A DNA stretch of 64,000 bases from JACVRW01 sp963739095 (GTDB taxonomy: Bacteria > Actinomycetota > Thermoleophilia > Solirubrobacterales > Thermoleophilaceae), in assembly GCA_963739095.1 (NCBI GenBank), contig CAVTZF010000039.1, forward strand, positions 124,001 through 188,000. Direction: 5' to 3'. The notes under the pieces are model-generated. The model did not search any database, was not told where the DNA came from, and worked only from the letters and a program-made list of their open reading frames with translations. Below are positions 37,001 through 45,482 of this stretch, piece by piece (position 1 is the first letter of the stretch; every line of letters begins with the position of its first letter). The translations under genes were made by a program, and so were the position numbers.

Positions 37001-38461
37001 GTGGAGGAGCCCATCCGCACCGAAGTCGCAGTCGTGGGCGCCGGCGCCGCCGGGCTCTACGCCGCGCTGGTCGCCGCGCGTGAGGGCGCGCGGGTCGCGC
37101 TCGTGAGCCGCTCGCCGCTCGCCCAGACGGCGAGCTTCTGGGCACAGGGCGGGATCGCCGCCGCGCTCGCCGAGGACGACTCGCCCGAGCTGCACATCGA
37201 GGACACGCTCGTCGCGGGCCGCGAGCTCGCCCGCCCGAGCGCGGTCAGGGTGCTCTGCGAGGACTCGCCCGCCAGCGTCCGCGACCTGCAGGAGCTCGGC
37301 GTCCAGTTCGACGCCGACCGCGCGGGCAACCTCGCACTCGGGCTCGAGGGTGGCCACTCCCGGCGGCGGATCGTCCACGCCGGCGGCTCTGCCACCGGCC
37401 GCCGCATCACGCGCGACCTGTCGGCGATCGCGGCGACGGACGAGCGCGTGACCGTGCTCGAGCCGCTCGCGGCGAGCGCTCTGCTCACGCACGAGGGCCG
37501 CTGCGTCGGGCTGGTCGCACGCTCGCGGGACGGAGTCGCGCGGAGGCTGCTGGCGCGCGCTGTCATCCTCGCCACCGGCGGGATGGCCGCGCTCTGGGCG
37601 CGGACGACGAACCCGCGCGGCGCGATCGGCGCGGGCCTCACGCTCGCCGACGCCGCCGGCGCGCGGCTCGCCGATCTCGAGTTCATGCAGTTCCACCCCA
37701 CCGCGCTGCGCCACGACGGCCCGCGCGACGGCTTCCTCATCACCGAGGCGGTGCGCGGCGAGGGCGCGAAGCTGCTCAACCCCGCGGGCGAGCGCTTCGT
37801 CGACGAGCTCGCCCCGCGCGACCAGGTGGCGCTCGCGATCCAGGCCGAGCTCGACGCCGGCGGTGCCCCCTCGGTCGGACTCGACATGCGCGCGCTCGAC
37901 CTCGGGCGCTTCCCCAACATCGCGGCCGCGCTGGCCGAGGTCGGTATCGACCCGGCGCGCGAGCTCGTGCCGGTCGCACCGGCCGCGCACTACACGATGG
38001 GCGGCGTGGCGGCGGACCTCGACGGGAGGTCGACGCTGCCAGGCCTGTACGCCGTCGGCGAATGCGCCTGCACCGGGCTGCACGGCGCCAACCGGCTGGC
38101 CTCGAACTCGCTCGCGGAATGCTTCGTGTTCGGCCGCCGCGCCGGGCTCGCCGCCACGGCAGACCCCGAGCCGCCCGCCGACGCGGACCCCGCGGAGCCG
38201 GTCGCGGCGCCGCTCCCGCCGGACGAGACGCGCGCCGCGCTGTGGAGCGACGCCGGCCTGCTGCGCGACCCGGCGCGACTGCGCGCGTTGCTCGAGGACC
38301 GCTACCCGCTGGCGCGCCTGATCGCGGCGTCCTGCCTCGCGCGCGAGGAGAGCCGGGGCGCCCACCAGCGCGTCGACCACCCGGAGCGCGACCCCGCGCT
38401 CGACCGCATGCATACGCTGGTGGGGGCCGGCCGCGAGCCCGCCTTCGAGCGATGGGAATAG
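37001..38461 (+). CDS. nadB: L-aspartate oxidase
   Basis: 486 residues; FAD flavoprotein that oxidises L-aspartate to iminoaspartate, first step of NAD synthesis. The FAD-binding motif is VAVVGAGAAGLYAALVAARE; SFWAQGGIAAAL, FMQFHPTAL, RGEGAKLLNPAGERF and AAHYTMGGVAADLDGRS match the family, with CACTGLHGANRLASNSLAEC. GTG at 37001. nadA and nadC are not adjacent. Confidence 0.93.
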   Translation: MEEPIRTEVAVVGAGAAGLYAALVAAREGARVALVSRSPLAQTASFWAQGGIAAALAEDDSPELHIEDTLVAGRELARPSAVRVLCEDSPASVRDLQELGVQFDADRAGNLALGLEGGHSRRRIVHAGGSATGRRITRDLSAIAATDERVTVLEPLAASALLTHEGRCVGLVARSRDGVARRLLARAVILATGGMAALWARTTNPRGAIGAGLTLADAAGARLADLEFMQFHPTALRHDGPRDGFLITEAVRGEGAKLLNPAGERFVDELAPRDQVALAIQAELDAGGAPSVGLDMRALDLGRFPNIAAALAEVGIDPARELVPVAPAAHYTMGGVAADLDGRSTLPGLYAVGECACTGLHGANRLASNSLAECFVFGRRAGLAATADPEPPADADPAEPVAAPLPPDETRAALWSDAGLLRDPARLRALLEDRYPLARLIAASCLAREESRGAHQRVDHPERDPALDRMHTLVGAGREPAFERWE

Positions 38462-38952
38462 ACGGCGAGACACCTGTCCACGAGCTCTTCACGGAGTCGA
38501 TGACCGTGCTCGCCTCGGGCGTCGCCGTGATCACCGCCCGCCGCCCCGACGGCAAGCCGTGCGGGATCGCAGCCACCTCGCTCAGCTCCTACAGCGCCCA
38601 TCCGCCCTCGCTGCTCGTGTCGGTCTGGCACGCGTCGCGCTGCCACGACCCGCTGGCGACCTGCGATCACTTCGGTGTGCACCTGCTGAAGAGCGACGAG
38701 CTGCACCTCGCCCAGCGCTTCGCGGACAGCAGCCACCCGGACAAGTTCGCGGGGCTCGAGTGGTCGTGGGACGACGACGTCCCCGAGCTGAGCGGCGGGC
38801 TCGCCTACCTACGCTGCCGGCGCGCGGAGAACTTCGCGCGCTACGACCACACGATCCTGATCGGCGACCTCGAGGGCGGGCGCCTCGAGGAGGGGCACCC
38901 GCTCGTCTACGCGCGCCGGCGCATGGACTGGCTCATGCAGCCGATGCAGTAG
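38452..38952 (+). CDS. Flavin reductase-like FMN-binding split-barrel protein
   Basis: 166 residues. TVLASGVAVITARRPDGKPC, GIAATSLSSYSAHPPSLLVS and NFARYDHTILIGDL are the family core. Supplies reduced flavin or acts as a flavin-dependent reductase. ATG at 38452 overlaps the nadB end by ten bases. Its 3' end overlaps that of the convergent R2-like gene by 20 bases. Confidence 0.85.
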   Translation: MGIDGETPVHELFTESMTVLASGVAVITARRPDGKPCGIAATSLSSYSAHPPSLLVSVWHASRCHDPLATCDHFGVHLLKSDELHLAQRFADSSHPDKFAGLEWSWDDDVPELSGGLAYLRCRRAENFARYDHTILIGDLEGGRLEEGHPLVYARRRMDWLMQPMQ

Positions 38953-39844
38953 ATCCCAGCGGCACGCCGATCACCTTGAGCCGGCGCGACAGAGCGCTGT
39001 AGGCGAACTCCGCCTGCTCCTGCGACGTGTAGCCGAAGAACTCGTACTCGTCGCCGAGCGCATAGCCCTTGGGCACCAGCACGCCGGCCGCGAGCGGGAG
39101 CAGGTCGTTGAGCGTCTCCTGCACGCGGATGCGCATCCCCTCGTCCGCGCACTTCTGCTGGAGGAACCAGGTGCCGTAGGCGACGTGCCGGTGCTCGTCG
39201 CGCGCGATGTTGGCGAAGCCCTCCTGGAAGCCCGGCAGCAGGTCGTGCTTCTCGTAGTAGTCGAACATGAAGTGCTGGCCCGTCAGCGCCAGCGTCCCCT
39301 CGATGACCATGTGGTACGCGGTCACGAAGTCGACCTTCGCCTCGAGGTCGGCCGGATCGGCGATCAGGCGCTCGCCGGCCTTGACCAGCCGCTCGTCGAA
39401 CAGCTCCACGAACGCGTCGGTCACGTCCGCCCGCGCCGCCGCGAGCCGGTCCTGGATGCCGCCGTCGGTCCCGGCCACCTCGCGGAACCAACGGTCGAAG
39501 AACTGCATGTGGCGCGCCTCGTCGACCTGCTGCGTCGTGAGGAAGGCCTCCTCCTGCTCGTTCTCGTAGGCCATCACGAGCCCCGAGAACTGCGTGGTCA
39601 CGCGTTCCTCGCCGACGAAGAAGGACGAGAGGCCCCAGAGGTGCTCCTCCTTGTCCTCATCCGAGAGCGTGGCCCACTGCTCCTTGTCGCGCTCCAGGTC
39701 GATGCCCTGCGACTGCCACTGCTGGCGCTCCCACAGCTCGTAGAGCTGCTGCGGGTCCATGAGCTTCAGCGTGCGGTTCAGGTACGCGTCGTCCGTGATC
39801 GTGGCGGGGTCGCCCTGGCTGGTGAAATCGAGCAGGCTGGCCAT
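38933..39844 (-). CDS. R2-type ferritin-like oxidase (R2lox / ribonucleotide reductase small-subunit-like)
   Basis: 303 residues. Metal-ligand motifs of R2 proteins: GEERVTTQF, DEARHMQFFDRWF, VIEGTLALTGQH, and DEHRHVAYG, giving a di-metal site with Glu and His ligands. The spacing and the VIEGTLALTG block resemble R2-like ligand-binding oxidases (Mycobacterium Rv0233) more than class I RNR, and no large subunit is nearby. A TACGAT box five bases upstream of the ATG suggests a leaderless transcript. RNR R2 remains an alternative. Confidence 0.78.
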   Translation of the reverse strand: MASLLDFTSQGDPATITDDAYLNRTLKLMDPQQLYELWERQQWQSQGIDLERDKEQWATLSDEDKEEHLWGLSSFFVGEERVTTQFSGLVMAYENEQEEAFLTTQQVDEARHMQFFDRWFREVAGTDGGIQDRLAAARADVTDAFVELFDERLVKAGERLIADPADLEAKVDFVTAYHMVIEGTLALTGQHFMFDYYEKHDLLPGFQEGFANIARDEHRHVAYGTWFLQQKCADEGMRIRVQETLNDLLPLAAGVLVPKGYALGDEYEFFGYTSQEQAEFAYSALSRRLKVIGVPLGSTASAA

Positions 39845-39908
39845 CGCGCCATCGTAACCCGCTTAACACAAACTCAACATTGGGGTCGTTCCAGCCTGCG
39901 GAGGCGCA

Positions 39909-40349
39909 ATGACGGCAGGAGGCCCGATGTATCAGTTCAGTCGCTCGCTGTACCGCCAGTTGGCGGTGGACGTCGTTCCCAGCAGGGGGGAGGACGTCGC
40001 AATCACACGACAGCGCTTTCTCAGGACGTGCGAGGTGTCGATGGAGCGCCTGGCGCTCGATCGGCACTATTTCGCGAAGCCCGTGAAGACGCTGTTCAAC
40101 GACGTGCGTCACTTCTTTCCGATGACCGAGCAGCTGCGCGTCTACCGCCTGTGCAGGGAGCACATGACGGTGGCGACGGAGTTCGTCGACAGCCGGCTTC
40201 GGACGGGTGTGACCTTCGACGGCAGCCCGGCGTGCTGTCACGCGAGTACGCGCCGGGGCAGCCCCTGCCAGCGGGTGCCGCTGCCGGGCAGGAAGTACTG
40301 CCCGTCGCACAAGCACCTCGAGGACGTCGTGGCGCTGGCGGCCGCCTGA
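39909..40349 (+). CDS. Hypothetical protein with Cys/His-rich C-terminus
   Basis: 146 residues. The N-terminal ~100 residues are helical with MYQFSRSLYRQLAVDV, FLRTCEVSMERLALDRHYFA and MTEQLRVYRLCREHMTVATE. The C-terminus carries CCHASTRRGSPCQRVPLPGR, KYCPSHKH, a candidate zinc-binding knuckle. GGAGGCGC precedes the ATG. I recognise no named family. Confidence 0.65.
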   Translation: MTAGGPMYQFSRSLYRQLAVDVVPSRGEDVAITRQRFLRTCEVSMERLALDRHYFAKPVKTLFNDVRHFFPMTEQLRVYRLCREHMTVATEFVDSRLRTGVTFDGSPACCHASTRRGSPCQRVPLPGRKYCPSHKHLEDVVALAAA

Positions 40350-40371
40350 AACGCATAGCGTCCACCCCGAG

Positions 40372-42336
40372 ATGATCCTCGGGGTGGACGTGGGCGGCAC
40401 CTTCACCGATGCCGTCCTCCTGACCGACGAGCGCGCGGTCACCGGGAAGGCTCCGACCACACCGAGGGACCAGTCCGAGGGCGTCGCGAACGCGGTGCGT
40501 GAGGCGCTCGCCGCGGCCGGCGCCGCGCCCGGGGACGTGAAGCGTTTCGTCCACGGCATGACGGTCGGCACCAACGCCCTGCTCGAGGGCAAGGTGGCGA
40601 AGACCGCGCTGCTCGCCACCGAGGGTTTCGTCGACCTCGAGGAGCTCGGCCGCCAGGCGCGCCCGGATCTCTACCGCCTCTGCGCGGGCCACCCCCCGCC
40701 GCTGGTGCCGGCCGAGCTGCGCGTGCCCGTGCCCGAGCGCTGCGGCCCGGACGGGGTGCTTCGAGAGCTCGAAGAGGACGAGCTGCGCGAGGCGCTCGGC
40801 GAGCTCGACGTGGAGTCCGTCGCCGTCTGCCTGCTCTGGGGCTTCCGCCACCCCGATCACGAGCGGCGCGCGGCGGAGCTGACCGGCGAGGCGCTGCCGG
40901 ACGCGCACGTGTCCACGTCGCACGAGACGGCCGGCGTCTTCCGCGAGTACGAGCGCTGCGCCACGACGGTCGTCGACGCCGCCCTCTCCCCGCTCCTGCG
41001 CGGCTACCTCGAGCGGCTCGCCGAGCGCGCCCGCGACGAGGGGCTGCCCGTGCCCGAGATCATGCTGTCGAGTGGCGGCATCGCCGACTCCGCCACCGCC
41101 GCCCGCCACGGCTCCTGGACGGTCCTCTCCGGGCCGGCCGGGGGCGCGGTCGGGGCCGCGGCGATGTCGAAGCAGGCGGGCGCCGGGGACGTCGTCGGGC
41201 TCGACATGGGCGGCACGTCCTGCGACGTGTCGGTCGCGCTCGACGGCCGCGTCGAGGTGAGCGGCGGCCGTGAGGTCGGCGGCCGGGCGCTCGCCCTCCC
41301 GATGGTCGACGTCCACACGGTCGGCGCGGGCGGCGGCTCGATCGCCTGGCGCGACGCCGGCGGCGCGCTGCGCGTCGGCCCGCAGTCCGCGGGCGCCGAC
41401 CCCGGCCCCGCGTGCTACGGGCGCGGCGGCGAGGAGCCGACGGTGACCGACGCGGACCTGCTGCTCGGCTATCTCGATCCGGGCTCGCCGCTAGCGGGGG
41501 ACGTCGAACTCGATCGCGAGGCCGCCGAGCGGGCCGTCGGTCGCCTCGGCGAGGCGCTCGGGCTCCCGCTCGAGGAGACGGCCGCCGGGATCGCGCGGGT
41601 GGCGAACACGGAGATGGCGCAGGCCGTGCGCGTCGTGACGGTCGAGCGCGGAGTCGACCCGCGCGACCTGGCAATGGTCGCCTTCGGGGGCGCCGGCCCG
41701 CTGCACGCCGCCGCGATCGCCGAGGAGCTCGGGATGACGCGCGTGGTCGCACCCGTCGCCTCCGGCGTTCTGTCGGCGCTCGGGCTCGTGGTCTCCGAGC
41801 GCCGTCGCGACATCGTCGAGAGCGTCCTGCTGTCCGGCGACGAGCTCACCCGGGCGAGCGTGGCCGAGATCGTCGCGCGGCTCGGCGAGCGCGGACGCGA
41901 CGAGATGGACGCGCCCGACGCCGAGCTGCGCGCCACCTACGAGCTGCGCTACGCGGGTCAGGCCTTCGAGCTTGCGGTCGAGGGTGAGCTCGAGCCCGGG
42001 CCGGACGAGCTGCGCCGCGACTTCGACGCCGCCCACGCCGAGCGCTACGGCTACGACGATCCGGACGCCGAGCTGGAGCTCGTGACCGTGCGCGTGACCG
42101 CCGCCCTGCAAGGCACCGACCTGCACGAAACCGAGCCCGAGGACGCCGAGGAGCGCGGCACGCGCGAGCTGCGCTTCGGCGACGAGGTCGTCGAGGCCAA
42201 GGTGCTCGGCCCCGGCCGCGCGGAGGTCGACGGTCCGGCGATCTTCGAGCTGCCCGGAGCGACGCTCGTCGTGCCGCCGGGCTGGCGCGCCGAGAGCGGC
42301 AGCGATGCGGTGGTCATGGAGAAGGTCTCGGAGTGA
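40372..42336 (+). CDS. hyuA: Hydantoinase/oxoprolinase subunit A (HyuA family)
   Basis: 654 residues. ILGVDVGGTFTDAVLL is the family start, GMTVGTNALLEGKVAKTALL, VLSGPAGGAVGAAAMSKQ and GLDMGGTSCDVSV follow, with FGGAGPLHAAAIAEELGM. ATP-dependent hydrolysis of cyclic amides (N-methylhydantoin, 5-oxoproline) or acetone/acetophenone carboxylation are known activities; which applies cannot be told. Coupled to hyuB. Confidence 0.88.
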   Translation: MILGVDVGGTFTDAVLLTDERAVTGKAPTTPRDQSEGVANAVREALAAAGAAPGDVKRFVHGMTVGTNALLEGKVAKTALLATEGFVDLEELGRQARPDLYRLCAGHPPPLVPAELRVPVPERCGPDGVLRELEEDELREALGELDVESVAVCLLWGFRHPDHERRAAELTGEALPDAHVSTSHETAGVFREYERCATTVVDAALSPLLRGYLERLAERARDEGLPVPEIMLSSGGIADSATAARHGSWTVLSGPAGGAVGAAAMSKQAGAGDVVGLDMGGTSCDVSVALDGRVEVSGGREVGGRALALPMVDVHTVGAGGGSIAWRDAGGALRVGPQSAGADPGPACYGRGGEEPTVTDADLLLGYLDPGSPLAGDVELDREAAERAVGRLGEALGLPLEETAAGIARVANTEMAQAVRVVTVERGVDPRDLAMVAFGGAGPLHAAAIAEELGMTRVVAPVASGVLSALGLVVSERRRDIVESVLLSGDELTRASVAEIVARLGERGRDEMDAPDAELRATYELRYAGQAFELAVEGELEPGPDELRRDFDAAHAERYGYDDPDAELELVTVRVTAALQGTDLHETEPEDAEERGTRELRFGDEVVEAKVLGPGRAEVDGPAIFELPGATLVVPPGWRAESGSDAVVMEKVSE

Positions 42337-43835
42337 GCCTCGACCCGATCACGCTCCAGGTGATGGTCGGCGCGCTGCGCGCCGCCTGCGACGAGATGGG
42401 CGTCGTGCTCGTGCGCTCGGCCCACTCGGCGAACATCAAGGAGCGCCGCGACGCCTCAACCGGGCTGTTCGACGCCGAGGGCCAGATGGTCATGCAGGCC
42501 GAGCACATCCCGGTGCACCTCGGCGCGATGCCGGCCTCGGTCGAGGCGGTGCTCCATGAGGAGCACGCCCCGGGCGACGCCTGGATCCTCAACGACCCCT
42601 ACCGCGGCGGCACCCACCTGCCGGACATCACGGTCGTGTCGCCGCTGTTCGTGGATGAAGAGCTGGCCGGCTTCGCCGCGAGCCGCGCGCACCACGCGGA
42701 CGTCGGCAGCCCGGTGCCGGGCAGCCTGCCGGTCGACTCGCGCACGCTCGAGGACGAGGGCGTCGTGATCCCGCCGACCCGGCTCGCCCGGGCGGGCGAG
42801 CTCGACCGCGAGCTCCTCGACGAGCTGACCTCGCAGATGCGCTCGCCGCGCCAGCGCGAGGCCGACCTGCGCGCCCAGCTCGCCGCCAACCGCTCCGGGG
42901 GCGAGCGGCTCGCCGCCCTGGCCGAGCGGCACGGGCTCGACACGCTGCGCGCGGCGATGAGCGAGACGCTCGACTACGCGGAGCGACGCACGCGCGCGCG
43001 CATCGAGGAGCTCGCGGACGGCGAGCGCGAGGCCACGGACGTGCTGGAGGCGCCCGACGGGGACCTCGAGCTGCACGTGCGCGCCACCGTCAGGGGCGAC
43101 GAGCTCGAGCTCGACTTCTCCGGCAGCGCGGAGCAGTACGACGGCAACCTCAACTGCCCGCTGGCCGTGACCCTGTCCGCCTCCTACTTCGCGCTGCGCG
43201 TCCTGACCGACCCCGACGTGCCGCCCTGCGCCGGCGCCTACCGGCCGCTCACGGTGACCGTCCCGGAGGGCTCGCTGCTGAACGCGCGCCCGCCGGCGGC
43301 CGTCGTGGCGGGCAACACCGAGACGTCGTCGCGGGTCGCCGACCTGGTACTGAAGGCGTTCGGCCGGGCACTCGGCCAGGGCACGATGAACAACGTGGCG
43401 CTCGGCAACGACGGCTTCACCTACTACGAGACGCTCGGCGGCGGCCAGGGCGCCTGTCCCGACGCCGACGGCCCGAGCGCGGTGCACGTGGCGATGTCGA
43501 ACACGCTCAACACGCCGGTGGAGGCGCTCGAGCTCGAGTTCCCGCTGCGGGCGGTCGAGTACGCGCTGCGTCGCGGCTCGGGCGGGGCCGGCAGGCACCG
43601 CGGGGGCGACGGCGTGATCCGGGAGCTCGAGGCGCTGGCGGAGATGAACTACTCACTGGTGACCGAGCGCCGGCGCCACGCACCACCGGGCGCGGAGGGT
43701 GGCGAACCCGGTGCTCCCGGTAGGAACCTGCTGAACGGGGACGAGCTGCAGCCCAAGGCATCGGGCACGCTGCGCCCCGGTGACCGCTTGCGAATCGAGA
43801 CCCCGGGAGGTGGGGGATTTGGCAGACCGGCCTGA
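42333..43835 (+). CDS. hyuB: Hydantoinase/oxoprolinase subunit B (HyuB family)
   Basis: 500 residues. SLDPITLQVMVGALRAACDE, IKERRDASTGLFD, NDPYRGGTHLPDITVV and LDFSGSAEQYDGNLNCPLAV are family blocks, with AGRHRGGDG near the end. GTG start overlaps the hyuA stop (GTGA). Obligate partner of HyuA; substrate unknown. Confidence 0.88.
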   Translation: MSLDPITLQVMVGALRAACDEMGVVLVRSAHSANIKERRDASTGLFDAEGQMVMQAEHIPVHLGAMPASVEAVLHEEHAPGDAWILNDPYRGGTHLPDITVVSPLFVDEELAGFAASRAHHADVGSPVPGSLPVDSRTLEDEGVVIPPTRLARAGELDRELLDELTSQMRSPRQREADLRAQLAANRSGGERLAALAERHGLDTLRAAMSETLDYAERRTRARIEELADGEREATDVLEAPDGDLELHVRATVRGDELELDFSGSAEQYDGNLNCPLAVTLSASYFALRVLTDPDVPPCAGAYRPLTVTVPEGSLLNARPPAAVVAGNTETSSRVADLVLKAFGRALGQGTMNNVALGNDGFTYYETLGGGQGACPDADGPSAVHVAMSNTLNTPVEALELEFPLRAVEYALRRGSGGAGRHRGGDGVIRELEALAEMNYSLVTERRRHAPPGAEGGEPGAPGRNLLNGDELQPKASGTLRPGDRLRIETPGGGGFGRPA

Positions 43836-44697
43836 CAAAGTGGCCTTCTTCGGCCTCGGGATCATGGGTGGCCCGATGGCCGCGAACCTCGCCCGCGCGG
43901 GCTTCGACGTGTCGGTGTGGACGCGGACGCGGGAGAAGGCGGAGCGCTTCGCCGGCGACCACGGCGTGCGCGCCGGCGCGACTCCCGCGGAGACCGCCGC
44001 GGGCGCCGACGCGCTGATCTCGATCCTGCCCGACGCGCCTCAGGTGGAGGGCGTGTTGTTCGGCGACGACGGCGCGGCGGCCGCGCTCGCGCCGGGCGCC
44101 CTCGTCGTCGACATGTCGACGACCTCGCCGAGCGCGTCGGTGCGGCTCGCGGAGCGACTGAGCGGCGACGGCCTCGACTTCCTGGAGGCGCCCGTCTCCG
44201 GCTCGCGCCCGAAGGCCGAGGACGGCACGCTGACGATCATGGCGGGGGGCCCCGAGCCGGCCTTCGCGCGCGCGCAGCCGCTCTTCGACGTGCTGGGCGA
44301 GCGCATCGTGCACGTCGGCCCGCAGGGCCACGGACAGCTCGCGAAGCTGCTCACGAACGTGATGGGCGCAGTGAACGCCGCCGCCCTGGCGGAGTCGGTC
44401 GTGACGGTGCGGGCGGCGGGCATCGACCCGGACGCGTTTCTCCAGGTGGCCGAGGGCAGCGCGGGCAATTCGGCGATGGTCACGCTGAAGGGCCCACCCA
44501 TGTTCGAGGAGCGCTTCGAACCGCCCCTCTTCAAGCTCGAGCACATGCTCAAGGACATCCGCCACTGCATCGCGGAGGCCAAGGCGCTCGGCGTCGAGCT
44601 GCGGCTCGGGACGCTGGCCGAGACCCTCTATGCGAGAGCCGCCGAGGAAGGCCACGGCGAGGAGGACTTCGCAGCGGTGCTCAGAGCCGTCGACTAA
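43819..44697 (+). CDS. 3-hydroxyisobutyrate dehydrogenase-family NAD(P)-dependent oxidoreductase
   Basis: 292 residues of the beta-hydroxyacid dehydrogenase family. The Rossmann motif is VAFFGLGIMGGPMAANLARA, the substrate motif is FLEAPVSGSRPKAEDGTLTI and the catalytic Lys region is GHGQLAKLLTNVM. TTG at 43819 is preceded by GGGAGG nine bases upstream and overlaps hyuB; GTG at 43840 is an alternative. Context suggests it reduces or oxidises a product of the HyuAB reaction; that is inference. Confidence 0.86.
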   Translation: MADRPDKVAFFGLGIMGGPMAANLARAGFDVSVWTRTREKAERFAGDHGVRAGATPAETAAGADALISILPDAPQVEGVLFGDDGAAAALAPGALVVDMSTTSPSASVRLAERLSGDGLDFLEAPVSGSRPKAEDGTLTIMAGGPEPAFARAQPLFDVLGERIVHVGPQGHGQLAKLLTNVMGAVNAAALAESVVTVRAAGIDPDAFLQVAEGSAGNSAMVTLKGPPMFEERFEPPLFKLEHMLKDIRHCIAEAKALGVELRLGTLAETLYARAAEEGHGEEDFAAVLRAVD

Positions 44698-44852
44698 GGG
44701 GTCAGGTCTTGCATTCGAGCAACGTGTAAACGTGGCATTCGTCACGAAATTTCCCTTGCGTATGCGGGTTTGATTCGCAACAATGGCCGCCTCGCGTCCC
44801 AAGAGAATCGGCTTGTAGAACGCCGGACGCGGCTTTGGAGGTTCTCTCGTCT

Positions 44853-45482
44853 ATGCCAGTTGCACTTAAGGAATGGGCCGTCACCGTGCGTGCCCTCGCA
44901 GAGGGGGAACAGCTCGTCACGCTCCGGAAGGGCGGGATCCGTGAGGAGAACAAGCACTTCGAGATCGAGCACGACCGCTTCTTCCTCTACCCGACCTTCG
45001 ATCACCAGCGCAACGACCTGATCCGCCAGTCGCACGTGCCGGAGCTGGCGCGCGCGCTTGAGGAGGGCGTCTGGCCCGAGAACGAGCCGCCGGCCTCGGC
45101 GCTGATCCAGGACGGCGGGATTCCTCAGCCGGAGCGGGTCCGCATTCGCGCCTGGGCCGAGGTTGCCTCGAGCTATCTGATCACGGATCCGCGGGCGATC
45201 GACGCGCTCTCGCCGTACTACATCTGGACCACCGACTACGCGGAGAAGCGCCTGCACTGGAAGCGCCGCCATCCCCTCCACGTGATGCTGCTGCGCGCCT
45301 ACCGGATCCCGCGTCCGGTGACCGTCAAGGTCCGTCCCGAGTACCACGGCTGCCGCTCGTGGCTCGAGCTCTACCGCGACCTGCCGTTCGAGGGCACCCC
45401 GGTCCTCTCGGACGACGAGTTCGACCGCGCCTCCGAGGAGATCGAGGCGATCGCCTCGGACGCGGTCCCGGTTCTCGCTTAA
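44853..45482 (+). CDS. DUF1802-family protein
   Basis: 209 residues. PVALKEWAVTVRALAEGEQL, ILRKGGIREE-like LRKGGIREENKHFEIEH and FFLYPTFDHQRNDLI are the DUF1802 start; the C-terminal YHGCRSWLELYRDLPF-type block also fits. Function of the family is unknown. ATG at 44853 with GGAGG eleven bases upstream. Its stop overlaps that of the convergent anti-sigma gene. Confidence 0.8.
   Translation: MPVALKEWAVTVRALAEGEQLVTLRKGGIREENKHFEIEHDRFFLYPTFDHQRNDLIRQSHVPELARALEEGVWPENEPPASALIQDGGIPQPERVRIRAWAEVASSYLITDPRAIDALSPYYIWTTDYAEKRLHWKRRHPLHVMLLRAYRIPRPVTVKVRPEYHGCRSWLELYRDLPFEGTPVLSDDEFDRASEEIEAIASDAVPVLA

Noticed and set aside
38933..38952. Regulatory overlap of convergent ends
   Set aside because: Short overlaps of convergent genes recur in this window (27632, 45479, 48061, 58135) and reflect compactness.
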